A stretch of DNA of 64,000 nucleotides from NCBI GenBank assembly GCA_913019905.1, contig CAJVZD010000012.1, forward strand, positions 1 through 64,000, in the 5' to 3' direction. The notes under the pieces were generated by a model. That model did not search any database, was not told where the DNA came from, and saw nothing but the letters and a program-made list of their open reading frames with translations. Positions 9,534-19,910 of this stretch are shown piece by piece; within the stretch, counting starts at the first letter, position 1, and every line of letters begins with the position of its first letter. This DNA comes from an uncultured Cellvibrionales bacterium. GTDB lineage: Bacteria > Pseudomonadota > Gammaproteobacteria > Pseudomonadales > Dasaniaceae. The position numbers and the translations under genes are program-made.

Positions 9534-10148
9534 TTACAGTTCAATGCCGCCGAAGGACAAAAAGCCCAACGACATCAATCCAACAGTGATAAAAGTAATC
9601 CCTAAGCCTTGCAAACCGTCAGGAACGTCGCTGTACTTCATTTTTTCGCGTATACCTGCCAATAGGACGATCGCGAGAGCCCAGCCAAAACCTGAGCCGA
9701 TACCAAAAACGACTGATTCGCCTAAATCGTAATCCCGCTCGACCATAAGAAGCGAACCGCCCATGATCGCACAGTTGACTGTGATTAGCGGCAAGAACAC
9801 ACCGAGCGCGTTGTACAGAGCCGGTACAAATTTATCGAGAAACATCTCCATAATTTGAACGAGGGCGGCAATAACACCAATGTAACTGAGCAGACCTAAA
9901 AAGCTTAAATCAACAGAGGCGAGGTCTGGGCTGATCCATACCAATGCACCCTCGCGAAGTAAATGGGTATAAATTAGGTAGTTAACCGGTACAGTCACCG
10001 ACTGCACGACAATGACGGCTATACCGAGGCCAATAGCGGCGTTCATTTTCTTGGACAGTGCCAGCAAAGTACACATACCCAGGAACAAACTTAGGGCCAT
10101 ATTATTAATAAATACGGAACTGACAAATAGACTCACGTAATGTTCCAT
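9534..10148 (-). CDS. nqrE: Na+-NQR subunit E, membrane
   Basis: A 204-residue six-helix membrane subunit. With NqrD it forms a pseudo-symmetric pair that holds an iron centre in the membrane, via cysteines such as that in [20 protein letters not shown] (C26) and the later [12 protein letters not shown]. The NqrE signature [18 protein letters not shown] is present at the N terminus. Its start codon abuts the nqrD stop (sharing position 10148). Confidence 0.97.
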   Translation of the reverse strand: MEHYVSLFVSSVFINNMALSLFLGMCTLLALSKKMNAAIGLGIAVIVVQSVTVPVNYLIYTHLLREGALVWISPDLASVDLSFLGLLSYIGVIAALVQIMEMFLDKFVPALYNALGVFLPLITVNCAIMGGSLLMVERDYDLGESVVFGIGSGFGWALAIVLLAGIREKMKYSDVPDGLQGLGITFITVGLMSLGFLSFGGIEL

Positions 10149-10810
10149 TAATGAGACTCCTGCGCGCTGGTATTCGGCGTGATCGTTAACTCTGGTACTT
10201 CAACTTGCTCGACTTTCCATGCCCGCAAAGCCCATATAAATAACCCGATCAAGAAAAACGCGCTAGGTGGAGCCAGTAACAAACCATTGGGTTGATACCA
10301 ACCTCCGTCGTTGACCAAGGGTAGAATTTCTATTCCAAACAGTTTTCCCGAACCAAACAATTCACGAACAATAGCGATCGCGATTAAAATAACGCTGTAG
10401 CCTAAGCCGTTACCGACTCCATCAAAAAAACTGGGGATCGGTGGGTTTTTCATCGCAAAAGCTTCCGCGCGCCCCATGACAATACAATTGGTAATTATCA
10501 GTCCAACGAATACCGACAACTGCTTACTAATCTCGTAAAAATAGGCTTTTAAAACTTGATCAACAACAATAACAAGTGACGCGATTATCACCATTTGTAC
10601 GATGATACGAATACTTCCAGGAATCTGATTGCGTATCAAAGAAATACAAAAGTTGGAACAGGCGCAAACAACTGTCACCGAAAGCGCCATGACCAAGGTG
10701 ACTTTAAGGCTAGAGGTAACGGCAAGCGCGCTACAGATACCCAGTACTTGAAGGGCAATGGGATTATTTTTAAAAATAGGATCGATTAATGAGTCTTTAA
10801 CTGCCGACAT
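10148..10810 (-). CDS. nqrD: Na+-NQR subunit D, membrane
   Basis: A 220-residue six-helix membrane subunit paired with NqrE. Family features are the N-terminal [23 protein letters not shown] and the [20 protein letters not shown] segment, whose cysteines are candidates for the shared intramembrane iron site. The cytoplasmic C-terminal tail is slightly longer than usual ([21 protein letters not shown]). It shares single-base stop/start junctions with both neighbours, a sign of tight translational coupling. Confidence 0.97.
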   Translation of the reverse strand: MSAVKDSLIDPIFKNNPIALQVLGICSALAVTSSLKVTLVMALSVTVVCACSNFCISLIRNQIPGSIRIIVQMVIIASLVIVVDQVLKAYFYEISKQLSVFVGLIITNCIVMGRAEAFAMKNPPIPSFFDGVGNGLGYSVILIAIAIVRELFGSGKLFGIEILPLVNDGGWYQPNGLLLAPPSAFFLIGLFIWALRAWKVEQVEVPELTITPNTSAQESH

Positions 10811-11586
10811 TAGCCTGCCTCCCCTGAACGCAATTTAGTGAGATATTTTTGAAAGCCCTGCTCTCCCAACCAAAAATGCACTAGGTTGGTCACTCCTCGG
10901 CTAGTCAATGTAGCCCCAGCGAGCCCATCAATTTGGTAAGCAGCGCCTGCTGAGCCAGGGTTTACTGTGCCTTTAATCACGGTCAACTCTACTTTATTAT
11001 CCTGAAAAATCTTTTTACCAGGCCACAGTCCCTTCCACTTCGGATTATCGACTTCGCCACCCAAACCTGGAGTTTCTTTATGGTCAAAAAAACCCAAGCC
11101 CGCCACCGTATTGGTATCGCTTTCCAACGCCAAAAATCCATGCAAGGTCGACCATAAGCCGTAACCTCGGACCGGTAAAATGATCTTTTGTAAACCACTA
11201 TCACCCTCAATCAAATAGACTGTCGCATAATTTTCGCGACGGGATATTTTCGCTGGATCTTCGTCACTATCCAAAGCGATTGACATTGACGTGTCCTTAG
11301 AAGATCGTAATTGATCAAAAGTATTTGCATCGACGACATCAGTGTAGTCGCCCGAAGATAAATCGACTACGCGGGAAGTCACCAGCTTGTTAAATTGTTC
11401 TTCAACACTCTGAGTTTCGTCAAGAAGCCCGGCGGCGGCTAAAATATTGCTATAGCGGTCAAGTCTTTTATTGACGTTCTGCTTGTCTTTTAACAGAACG
11501 GCCGCACTGGAAACGACAAGTGAACAGACGATGCATAACACCAAAGCAACCGTAATTGTTTTTGAAGTGGTTTCTTTATTAGCCAC
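10810..11586 (-). CDS. nqrC: Na+-NQR subunit C, FMN-bearing
   Basis: Periplasm-facing subunit carrying covalent FMN. The 258-residue protein has one membrane helix (about residues 10-32) and a flavin-binding domain. The attachment motif reads [10 protein letters not shown], with the modified threonine at T226. Where Vibrio reads SGAT this copy has AGAT, which still fits the ApbE target pattern D-x2-[SAG]-x-[12 protein letters not shown] and [12 protein letters not shown] are further family motifs. Overlaps the end of nqrB by 8 bases. Confidence 0.96.
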   Translation of the reverse strand: MANKETTSKTITVALVLCIVCSLVVSSAAVLLKDKQNVNKRLDRYSNILAAAGLLDETQSVEEQFNKLVTSRVVDLSSGDYTDVVDANTFDQLRSSKDTSMSIALDSDEDPAKISRRENYATVYLIEGDSGLQKIILPVRGYGLWSTLHGFLALESDTNTVAGLGFFDHKETPGLGGEVDNPKWKGLWPGKKIFQDNKVELTVIKGTVNPGSAGAAYQIDGLAGATLTSRGVTNLVHFWLGEQGFQKYLTKLRSGEAG

Positions 11587-12793
11587 GGGTGAGCCTCCGT
11601 TTTATGTTCGCCTGCACCACAAAGTGGTCGATTAGCGGCGCAAATAGATTAGCGAACAATATTGCCAACATCATACCCTCGGGAAACGCCGGGTTAACCA
11701 CTCGTATCAGTACAACCATGACGCCAATCAAAGCCCCAAACCACCATTTTCCGGTATTAGTCATCGATGCCGAAACGGGATCCGTTGCCATGAAAAACAT
11801 ACCAAATGCGAAACCACCCAAGGTTAGATGCCAATACCAAGGCATACTAAACATCGGATTGCTTGCATCGGTCGCAACGCCATTAAGCAGTAGCGACAAA
11901 CCAATCATGCCCAGCATAACTCCGCCCACAATGCGCCAGGAAGCAATCCGCGTCCAAAGCAATACTATACCTCCAAGCATTACCGCAATTGTTGACGTTT
12001 CACCAAACGAGCCCTGAATATTACCTGCAAAAGAATCCCACCAAGTCATTGATGTTTGCAAGGCTCCCATACCGTCGCTGGCTGCGATCGACAGAGCCGT
12101 AGCGCCGGAAAAGCCATCAACCGCCGTCCATACTTCATCACCGGACATATCTCCCGGATAGGCAAAGAATAAAAATGCTCGACCAACAAGGGCCGGATTA
12201 AGGAAATTTTTACCTGTGCCGCCGAACACCTCTTTGCCGATCACGATACCAAAGGTGATACCGAGTGCAACCTGCCACAATGGTATGGAAGGAGGACATA
12301 CGAGGGCAAATAGGATAGAAGTAACAAAGAAACCCTCGTTCACCTCGTGGCCACGCTTCATGGCAAACAAGACTTCCCAGAATCCCCCGACCACAAAGGT
12401 CACGGCGTAAACGGGAACAAAATACCAGAGCCCATACCAAAAATTGTCCCATAAACTGGTGGGGTCATGCCCAGCGAACATATCGATAAACGGTGTGCGC
12501 CAATCTGGAACGGCAATTAAGCCCTCCGCAAGAATAGTGTTAGCCTGAAAACCAACATTCCACATACCGAAAAACATGGCGGGAAATGCACACAACCACA
12601 CGGTAATCATCATTCGCTTCAGGTCGATGCCATCGCGAACATGCGCGGTCGTTTTAGTAACACTGCTAGGTGAGTAAAAAATTGTGTCGGCCGCTTCATA
12701 GAGAGCAAACCATTTTTCCCATTTTCCGTCTTTATGGAAATGGGGTTCCATATCGTCAAGTATTTTACGAAATGCGGGAAACTTTACGGCCAT
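11579..12793 (-). CDS. nqrB: Na+-NQR subunit B, FMN- and riboflavin-bearing
   Basis: Main membrane subunit, with about ten helices, thought to carry the sodium channel and the quinone site. The 404-residue protein begins with a cytoplasmic arm (residues 1-55). The covalent FMN motif [10 protein letters not shown] places the modified threonine at T232. The following [14 protein letters not shown] and [23 protein letters not shown] blocks are highly conserved in NqrB. Two bases separate it from nqrA. Confidence 0.97.
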   Translation of the reverse strand: MAVKFPAFRKILDDMEPHFHKDGKWEKWFALYEAADTIFYSPSSVTKTTAHVRDGIDLKRMMITVWLCAFPAMFFGMWNVGFQANTILAEGLIAVPDWRTPFIDMFAGHDPTSLWDNFWYGLWYFVPVYAVTFVVGGFWEVLFAMKRGHEVNEGFFVTSILFALVCPPSIPLWQVALGITFGIVIGKEVFGGTGKNFLNPALVGRAFLFFAYPGDMSGDEVWTAVDGFSGATALSIAASDGMGALQTSMTWWDSFAGNIQGSFGETSTIAVMLGGIVLLWTRIASWRIVGGVMLGMIGLSLLLNGVATDASNPMFSMPWYWHLTLGGFAFGMFFMATDPVSASMTNTGKWWFGALIGVMVVLIRVVNPAFPEGMMLAILFANLFAPLIDHFVVQANIKRRLTRG

Positions 12794-12795
12794 GA

Positions 12796-14127
12796 TTAAC
12801 CCTCCTTCTCAATACGAGTCAGGTTATCGCGGAGTATGGGGCCATACTCATACTTTCCTGGACAGACATAAGTACATAAGGCTAGGTCCTCTTCATCGAG
12901 TTCCAAACAACCCAGTTGCTGAGCCACCTGCGTATCACCGACAATTAAAGACCGCAGCAATTGGGTCGGTAAGATATCCAAAGGCATAATTTTCTCGTAG
13001 GTGCCAACCGGAACCATCGCACGCTCACTTCCGTTAGTTGTCGTATTAAAATTAAATAACTTACCTTTCATAAATTGCGAAAGATAAATACCCAGCGTCG
13101 AAAATTTATTCGCGCCGGGAGAAAGCCAGCCCATAAATTCACGCTCGTCGCCCTCGAGCAATACACTGACCTGATTATGATAACGACCCAGGTAAGCCAC
13201 TGAGCCGTTCGCTGTGCGCCCACCCAATACAGAACCGGATATCAAACGATTTTTTCCGGAGTGCATTTTACCGGCCGTCAACTCGTCGAGGTTTGCTCCC
13301 AATCTTGTTCTCAACAAACCGGGAGCTTCGACTTGAGGCCCCGCTAGCGAAATGACTCGATCGACATAAAGTCTACCTTCCGAAAAAAGTTTGCCGATAG
13401 CAATGACATCCTGATAACCAATATTCCATACGGTTTTCTTGCCACTTGCAGGGCTAAGGAAATGAATATGCGTTCCGACTAGACCGGCGGGATGAGGACC
13501 TGCGAACTCCTCGGCGTGAACATTGGCCGCTACAGGGATATCGGCGCTGGGTGCCGTCGCCACATAAACAGCGCCCTGCGTTAGCTTAGTTAAAATGCGC
13601 AACCCATCGACAAAGGATTCTTTTTGCTCGGCAATAACGATGCTGGGATCGGCCGCTAGAGGGTGTGTATCAATGGCTGTAACAAATATTGCCGCGGGCT
13701 CCGAATCCGGTGCCGGAATTCGGCTGTAAGGCCTCGTCCTGAGGGCCGTCCACATTCCCGAGTTAACCAGATTGTCGACAGCTTGAGTACGGGTGATTGC
13801 ATCAATGTCGTCATACTGAGCAAAAGACTCGAATTCATCGTCCTCGACATCGATCACTATCGATTGAAAAACACGTTTATTACCGCGATTGATGGACGAG
13901 ACTATCCCGGTTGCTGGAGAGGTGAATTTCACACCTTCCGTTTTTTTATCGGAAAAAATTACTTGACCGGTTTTTACACGATCACCTTCTTGCACTTCCA
14001 TAGTCGGTTTCATACCGACATAATCAAAGCCTATTAGAGCAACCGTTCGGGCTTTTGAACCATCTCTGATGACCTGTTCTGGCACACCGGAAATGGGCAA
14101 ATCCAAACCACGATTTATCTTAATCAT
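12796..14127 (-). CDS. nqrA: Na+-NQR subunit A
   Basis: First gene of the operon. NqrA is a cytoplasmic subunit resting on NqrB and implicated in quinone binding; it has no cofactor of its own in the known structures. The 443-residue protein starts [18 protein letters not shown], the standard NqrA N terminus, and includes [18 protein letters not shown] and the C-terminal [25 protein letters not shown]. The start is supported by AGGT 7 bases before the ATG. The operon promoter should lie in 14128-14524. Confidence 0.97.
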   Translation of the reverse strand: MIKINRGLDLPISGVPEQVIRDGSKARTVALIGFDYVGMKPTMEVQEGDRVKTGQVIFSDKKTEGVKFTSPATGIVSSINRGNKRVFQSIVIDVEDDEFESFAQYDDIDAITRTQAVDNLVNSGMWTALRTRPYSRIPAPDSEPAAIFVTAIDTHPLAADPSIVIAEQKESFVDGLRILTKLTQGAVYVATAPSADIPVAANVHAEEFAGPHPAGLVGTHIHFLSPASGKKTVWNIGYQDVIAIGKLFSEGRLYVDRVISLAGPQVEAPGLLRTRLGANLDELTAGKMHSGKNRLISGSVLGGRTANGSVAYLGRYHNQVSVLLEGDEREFMGWLSPGANKFSTLGIYLSQFMKGKLFNFNTTTNGSERAMVPVGTYEKIMPLDILPTQLLRSLIVGDTQVAQQLGCLELDEEDLALCTYVCPGKYEYGPILRDNLTRIEKEG

Positions 14128-14524
14128 AGATATACCTGATTCTCGCTTATAATGTTAGCTAATGGATAACGTACCGGTTTCAATCGCATTTGTTACAAGA
14201 ATAGTGGCCAGACTAATATCGATTGACTGATTTTTAGTATTTTTGAAATTTACTGCGCGTAAACTTTGTATAAGATCTTAGCAAACAGATGGCTATATGA
14301 CCAGATACTGACCCTGCTACTCTTCCAATCGCGCGATGCCAGGAGCGACCCTAAAAATCACGGCATTATAAATGCCTAATGCACCAAATACCATAGGTAG
14401 TTGATGCATTTATTTGATTTACAAGAGAATTTGCGCTGAATCAAGGAAGCCGGTAACAGTGGCGACCCAACATATTCCTCAGGTCACTTAAATGCCTATT
14501 ACTGACTTGCGGAGTAATGAGCGA
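14128..14524. other. Intergenic region upstream of nqrA
   Basis: About 400 bases between the nqrA start and the gap stop, both on the minus strand. It must contain the nqr promoter, but I cannot place a convincing one. It holds the REP-like 16-mer at 14301 and an AATGCCTAATGCACC / GATGCATT stretch. No coding sequence is seen. Confidence 0.6.
14301..14316. repeat. REP-like 16-mer, copy 2
   Basis: CCAGATACTGACCCTG, 14 of 16 identical to the sequence at 6213-6228. Both copies are non-coding and flank the nqr operon on its two sides. Confidence 0.4.
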
Positions 14525-16006
14525 CTAGCTTTCCTTTGGATATACCCGGTAGTCAACCCCGGCCATCTGTTCCAAAACTCGGTGGACCTGACAACTATAA
14601 CCAAATTCGTTGTCGTACCAACAATACATAATCACCTGATTACCATTAACTATGGTGGCAACAGAGTCAAAAATGCAGGCGTGCCGAGAACCAACGAAAT
14701 CACTCGAAACCACTTCTGGCGAATTCGAAAAATCGATCTGTTTGCGCAATGGCGAGTGTAATGCCACATGGCGCATGTAATCATTAACCTCGTCAACGGT
14801 CGTGTCCTTGTCCAGCGTCAATTTCAAAATCGCCATCGATACGTTGGGCGTCGGTACTCGAATTGCGTTACCGGTCAGGCGGCCTTTCATCACAGGCAGA
14901 ACTTTAGCCACCGCTTTTGCCGCACCCGTTGACGTCAACACCATATTCAGAGGGGCGCTGCGTCCACGTCGATCAGCCTTGTGGTAGTTATCGATCAGGT
15001 TCTGGTCATTGGTATAGGCGTGCACCGTTTCAATATGCCCCGAAGAAATCCCGAACTTGTCATGTATGGCCTTCAAAGGAGGGGCGATCGCATTAGTGGT
15101 ACAGCTCGCTGCGGAGATGATCTTGTCAGAAAGCTTTATCGTGTCGTTATTAATACCGTAAACGATATTGGGAACATCCGAACCTGGCGCTGTCAATAAG
15201 ACCTTACTGGCACCGGGGCGCAAGTGACGAACCAAACCTTCTTCACCTTTGAAAATGCCCGTATTATCGATAATGATCGCATCGTTAATTCCATATTCGG
15301 TGTAGTCGATATCTTCAGGTTGGCCGGCGTAAATAACTTTAATCTCGTTGCCGTTCGCAACAAAGGAGTTATGCTCTTCATCAACTCGAATCGTTCCCTT
15401 AAAAGGCCCGTGTACCGAGTCGCGCCGAAAAAGACTCGCTCGCTTTACCAGATCATTGTCAGCGCCGCCTTTGCGAACAACAATTGCGCGTAAACGCATA
15501 TTGTCTCCACCACCGGTCTTCTCAATAAGCAGGCGGGCCATTAGACGACCAATACGACCGAACCCATAAAGAACAACGTCGCGCGGCTCTGGAGGCGGTG
15601 TCGTATCGTCAATGAGGTCCGCTACTTGATCGCGAACAAAATCGGGGACCGATATACCCTGATGCCGGGGACCTTCTTCGTATAACGCCGCAATTCGTCC
15701 GGCGTCAACATGGGCAATCCCTAAATTAAGACTCGACAACGCCTCAATCACCGGGAATATTTCAAATTCTGACAGTTCGTTTTCCTGTACCTCACGCACG
15801 ACTCGATGAGCCTGCATGATTTCCAATACAGAGAGATTCACCAAATTTTGACCAAAAATATAGGTTTTAACACTATTTCGGTAAAGATTTCCAACCAAGG
15901 GAATCATTGCTTCGGCTAGAGCTTCTCGCTCTTTCCAATCACCAAAATAGTCGTCCGGGCGTTGACGCGTTCTATTGTCAGCATTCACTGTAATATACCT
16001 GTCCAT
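14525..16006 (-). CDS. gap: Glyceraldehyde-3-phosphate dehydrogenase, long form
   Basis: Oxidises and phosphorylates glyceraldehyde-3-phosphate with NAD(P). At 493 residues it is about 150 longer than common GAPDH. The N-terminal extension (EREALAEAMIPLVGNLYRNS onward, about residues 25-140) is typical of a form found in Pseudomonas and marine gammaproteobacteria. The Rossmann motif GFGRIGRLMARLLIE begins near residue 148, the catalytic cysteine sits in SAASCTTNAIAPP, and the catalytic histidine in HIETVHAYTNDQNLID. The ATG at 16006 lacks a clear ribosome binding site; a GTG at 15988 preceded by ACAGG is an alternative. Divergent from mfd, as I recall for Pseudomonas. Which direction (glycolysis or gluconeogenesis) it serves is not visible. 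Confidence 0.93.
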   Translation of the reverse strand: MDRYITVNADNRTRQRPDDYFGDWKEREALAEAMIPLVGNLYRNSVKTYIFGQNLVNLSVLEIMQAHRVVREVQENELSEFEIFPVIEALSSLNLGIAHVDAGRIAALYEEGPRHQGISVPDFVRDQVADLIDDTTPPPEPRDVVLYGFGRIGRLMARLLIEKTGGGDNMRLRAIVVRKGGADNDLVKRASLFRRDSVHGPFKGTIRVDEEHNSFVANGNEIKVIYAGQPEDIDYTEYGINDAIIIDNTGIFKGEEGLVRHLRPGASKVLLTAPGSDVPNIVYGINNDTIKLSDKIISAASCTTNAIAPPLKAIHDKFGISSGHIETVHAYTNDQNLIDNYHKADRRGRSAPLNMVLTSTGAAKAVAKVLPVMKGRLTGNAIRVPTPNVSMAILKLTLDKDTTVDEVNDYMRHVALHSPLRKQIDFSNSPEVVSSDFVGSRHACIFDSVATIVNGNQVIMYCWYDNEFGYSCQVHRVLEQMAGVDYRVYPKES

Positions 16007-16216
16007 TGTCGCAAATTTAAGGAGCGCGTATTATGTTCATTCAGCTCGACAAGTTCAACAACAGAGCGCTCTTTTCGCCCATATTTTTCCCAAAATGTAA
16101 ACACGGGGATTAAACATCGATACCGGGCAGACAAAAGCCGGTGTAAAACAAACTCGCTCACGCTACAATGCTATTCTTTTTGCCCAGACTAATTGCCGAA
16201 AAAATACAAACACGCC

Positions 16217-19200
16217 ATGAATCAGACTTCTTTACTCTGCTCTACACTTAACCCACCTGAATTTGACAAGCCCGGTAATCGGCAGCGATGGGGCGCGCTT
16301 TTCGGCAGTTCACAAAGCTTGGCAATTGCGAGCGCAGCAGAAAAGTCAAATAAACTAACGGTTGTCATCGCCAATGACACGGCGAGCGCTCTGCGACTTG
16401 AGCAGGAATTGAAATTCTACGGACAAGGACTCGAGGTCCTTCACTTTCCCGACTGGGAAACGTTGCCCTACGATAATTTTTCCCCGCATCAAGACATCAT
16501 ATCGGAAAGACTTTCGACACTGCATCACCTGTCTCAACACCGTGCCGGCATATTAGTTGTGCCGATCTCGACCCTAATGCACAGACTCCTTCCTAACAGT
16601 TATTTGCAGGCACATAGTTTGGTCATTAAGATCGGCCAGCTATTTGATATCAACACGATGCGTAGACAATTGGAATCAAATGGCTACCGATGCGTTACCA
16701 CGGTCTATGAACACGGAGAATTTGCCCTGCGTGGCTCCATTATGGATATTTTCCCAATGGGCAGCAATCTGCCCTTTCGGATAGACCTTCTCGATGATGA
16801 AGTAGACACGCTTCGTACATTTGACCCGGAATCACAACGAACGGTTAGCCAGGTTAAGGAAATAAGCCTGTTGCCAGGCAAGGAATTTCCACTGGACGAA
16901 AAAGGTATCGCTAACTTTCGCAACCACTGGCACGGACATTTTGATGTCGACCACCGCCAGTGCACTATCTATCAAGATGTCAGCCAGGGCATTGCGCCGG
17001 CGGGGATAGAATATTACCTTCCGCTTTTTTTTGATCATACCAGTACATTATTCGACTACCTTCCAGAGCACTGCCAAATTGTGTCGGGGGACGGTCTAGA
17101 AGCCGCCGCTGCGCAGTTTTGGCGAGAACTTCACGATCGGTACGAAGACCGCAATATAGATGTCCAAAGACCACTGCTAAGCCCTAAGGAATTATTCGTA
17201 CCCGCCGAACAAATATTTTCAGAAATCAAACAATATCCACGCGTTATTTTACACAGAGAAAATCTTGAAGAAAAACCAGGAAACAATAATTTTGATTCGA
17301 CGGCACCGCCCTTTCTAACGATTGACAGTAAATCAGATAACCCGCTGTCAGAAATTGATGCCCTGCTAACAAAACCCGGAGTGCGAATTTTATTTTGTGC
17401 CGAATCAGCGGGTCGTCGGGAAAGCCTCCTGGAATTATTGAGCCGTCACGGCATTAAGCCCAAGGTACTTGAAGGCTGGACGTCCTTTGTAGAAAGCCTT
17501 GACAGAATTGCCATTACGATAGCTCCCATCGAAACAGGATTGAGCCTTAACGCCAATCTACATGTTATCGCAGAGCCGCAACTGTTCGGCCAACGAGTTA
17601 TGCAAAGCCGGCGTCGTCGCAAACTGAAAGACAATAGCGATGCCGTCATTAAAAACCTCACAGAATTACGTATCGGGTCGCCGGTTGTTCATCTGGATCA
17701 CGGGGTGGGTCGCTATCGGGGACTGCAGGACATTTCGACCGATGGCCAGGAAGCGGAATTCCTCAGCTTGGAATATGCAGATGGTGCGAAACTCTATGTC
17801 CCGGTTTCTTCGCTGCACTTAATTAGCCGATACAGTGGCGCCAATGAAGATACCGCGCCACTGCACCGGCTCGGTACCGAGCAATGGACAAAAGCAAAAC
17901 GCAAAGCATTAGAAAAAATTCGCGACGTAGCCGCTGAATTACTCGACATTTACGCCCGTCGAGCCGCCAGACCTGGGAAGAAATTTGAGCACCCAGAAAA
18001 AGCTTATGAGTCGTTCGCCGCAGATTTCCCGTTTGAAGAAACCCCCGATCAGGAAACAGCCATTCGCGCTGTCATTGAAGATATGCAGGCGGATACCGCC
18101 ACGGACCGCTTAGTGTGCGGCGACGTCGGTTTTGGTAAGACGGAAGTTGCTATGCGAGCTGCATTCGTCGCAGTACATAACGGAAAACAAGTCGCTATAT
18201 TGGTTCCGACCACTCTCCTCGCCCAACAACACTACGAATCATTCAAAGATCGCTTCGCAGACTGGCCGGTCAGCATTGATGTATTGTCACGTTTTCGTAG
18301 TGCAAAAGAACAGCAGAAGATTCTGCAGAGATCCGCTGACGGAAAAGTTGATATTCTAATAGGCACACACAAATTATTGCAGAAAGACGTCAAATACAAA
18401 GATTTGGGACTGGTGATTATCGACGAGGAGCATCGCTTCGGAGTGCGCCAAAAAGAAATGCTAAAATCGCTGCGCTCTGAAGTCGACATATTGACCCTGA
18501 CTGCAACCCCTATTCCACGAACACTCAATATGGCTATGTCGGGCATGCGCGATCTGTCAATTATTGCAACGCCTCCAGCACGCAGGTTATCGGTCAAGAC
18601 GTTTGTGCGTCAATGGGAAAAAGGCATCATAAAAGAAGCAATAATGCGGGAAATTTTGCGCGGAGGCCAAATTTACTATCTACACAATGAAGTTAAAACA
18701 ATAGAACAAACCTGTAGAGAACTGGAGGAACTTATTCCCGAAGCTAGGATAGGGATTGGCCACGGACAGCTACGCGAAAGTGAACTTGAACAAGTGATGT
18801 CGGATTTTTACCACAAACGGTTCAACGTATTATTGTGTACAACTATTATCGAAACTGGCATAGATATTCCGAATGCCAATACAATCATCATCAATCGAGC
18901 AGATAAATTCGGATTAGCACAACTACATCAGCTACGTGGACGGGTGGGTCGGTCTCACCATCAAGCTTACGCCTATCTGCTAACTCCGGGCGCCAAGAAC
19001 ATGACCTCAGATGCGGGTAAACGTCTCGAGGCTATTTCACAGGCTGAAGATTTAGGTTCTGGCTTCACCCTCGCGACCCACGACATGGAAATTCGTGGTG
19101 CCGGTGAATTATTGGGCGATGACCAGAGTGGTCAAATCCATAATATTGGCTTTACGTTATACATGGAAATGTTAGAACGTGCAGTAAAAGCAATACAGAA

Positions 19201-19696
19201 CGGCAAGGAAACCAGCTTTGAAGACGCCTTTAATCCCGGCAGCGAAGTCAACCTACGATTACCCGCTCTAATTCCTGATGACTACCTACCCGATGTACAT
19301 TCCCGACTAATACTATATAAGCGAATCGCGAATGCCGAAAGTGATCTTGATTTGCGCGAACTACAGGTAGAAATGATCGACCGCTTTGGCCTGTTACCAA
19401 ATCCTGTCAAAAACCTTTTCAGGACTACCGCCTTCAAATTGCGCGCGCAGTCAATCGGCATCACCAAAGTGGAAGCATCGCCAACCGGCGGTAAACTCGA
19501 GTTTGCTAAGGATACGCAAGTAGAGCCGATTGCCTTGGTAAAACTCGTGCAATTCAAATCAGCTACCTATCAACTGGCCGGCGCCACGACGCTACGATTT
19601 ACCGAAGACCTCGAAGATTCAGAACAGCGAATGGATTTTGTAGAAGAACTGATTGAGAATTTGGCGCCCGAAAAACCACAAAGAAAAACAGCTTAG
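16217..19696 (+). CDS. mfd: Transcription-repair coupling factor Mfd
   Basis: DNA translocase that pushes stalled RNA polymerase off damaged DNA and recruits UvrA. The frame opens at a TTG (16193), but the ATG at 16217 is better (1159 residues). Neither has a strong ribosome binding site. The order is: UvrB-like domain with DFPDWETLPYDNFSPHQDIISERL; the VYEHGEFALRGSIMDIFP block; the RNA-polymerase interaction domain around GSPVVHLDHGVGRYRGL; helicase motifs Walker A GDVGFGKTE (near residue 634), DEEHRFG (near 735), TATPIPRTL and GRVGRSHHQAYAYLL; and a C-terminal TRCF domain. Length and motifs are normal for the family. Confidence 0.97.
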   Translation: MNQTSLLCSTLNPPEFDKPGNRQRWGALFGSSQSLAIASAAEKSNKLTVVIANDTASALRLEQELKFYGQGLEVLHFPDWETLPYDNFSPHQDIISERLSTLHHLSQHRAGILVVPISTLMHRLLPNSYLQAHSLVIKIGQLFDINTMRRQLESNGYRCVTTVYEHGEFALRGSIMDIFPMGSNLPFRIDLLDDEVDTLRTFDPESQRTVSQVKEISLLPGKEFPLDEKGIANFRNHWHGHFDVDHRQCTIYQDVSQGIAPAGIEYYLPLFFDHTSTLFDYLPEHCQIVSGDGLEAAAAQFWRELHDRYEDRNIDVQRPLLSPKELFVPAEQIFSEIKQYPRVILHRENLEEKPGNNNFDSTAPPFLTIDSKSDNPLSEIDALLTKPGVRILFCAESAGRRESLLELLSRHGIKPKVLEGWTSFVESLDRIAITIAPIETGLSLNANLHVIAEPQLFGQRVMQSRRRRKLKDNSDAVIKNLTELRIGSPVVHLDHGVGRYRGLQDISTDGQEAEFLSLEYADGAKLYVPVSSLHLISRYSGANEDTAPLHRLGTEQWTKAKRKALEKIRDVAAELLDIYARRAARPGKKFEHPEKAYESFAADFPFEETPDQETAIRAVIEDMQADTATDRLVCGDVGFGKTEVAMRAAFVAVHNGKQVAILVPTTLLAQQHYESFKDRFADWPVSIDVLSRFRSAKEQQKILQRSADGKVDILIGTHKLLQKDVKYKDLGLVIIDEEHRFGVRQKEMLKSLRSEVDILTLTATPIPRTLNMAMSGMRDLSIIATPPARRLSVKTFVRQWEKGIIKEAIMREILRGGQIYYLHNEVKTIEQTCRELEELIPEARIGIGHGQLRESELEQVMSDFYHKRFNVLLCTTIIETGIDIPNANTIIINRADKFGLAQLHQLRGRVGRSHHQAYAYLLTPGAKNMTSDAGKRLEAISQAEDLGSGFTLATHDMEIRGAGELLGDDQSGQIHNIGFTLYMEMLERAVKAIQNGKETSFEDAFNPGSEVNLRLPALIPDDYLPDVHSRLILYKRIANAESDLDLRELQVEMIDRFGLLPNPVKNLFRTTAFKLRAQSIGITKVEASPTGGKLEFAKDTQVEPIALVKLVQFKSATYQLAGATTLRFTEDLEDSEQRMDFVEELIENLAPEKPQRKTA

Positions 19697-19910
19697 AAAG
19701 TAGCCAAGGGAGAAAACTACGAAGATGCAATCACTAAATAGGCGAAGCTTTTTCCAAAAGATAAACACAGAAAAGTTGCGAAAAGATTCTCGATCGAACT
19801 GCCAGGCAAATTAATGACGAAGGCCTTTCGATTTTGTCGCACTTGATGCTAGAAAAAAACTCGAAAAATAATCCATTGGTGAAACGCCAGCACTCTATTA
19901 AGATAATACT

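Noticed and set aside
19697-19910. Small gene between mfd and the csiV-like gene
   Set aside because: Only a 29-codon frame from an ATG near 19724, without a ribosome binding site or family resemblance.
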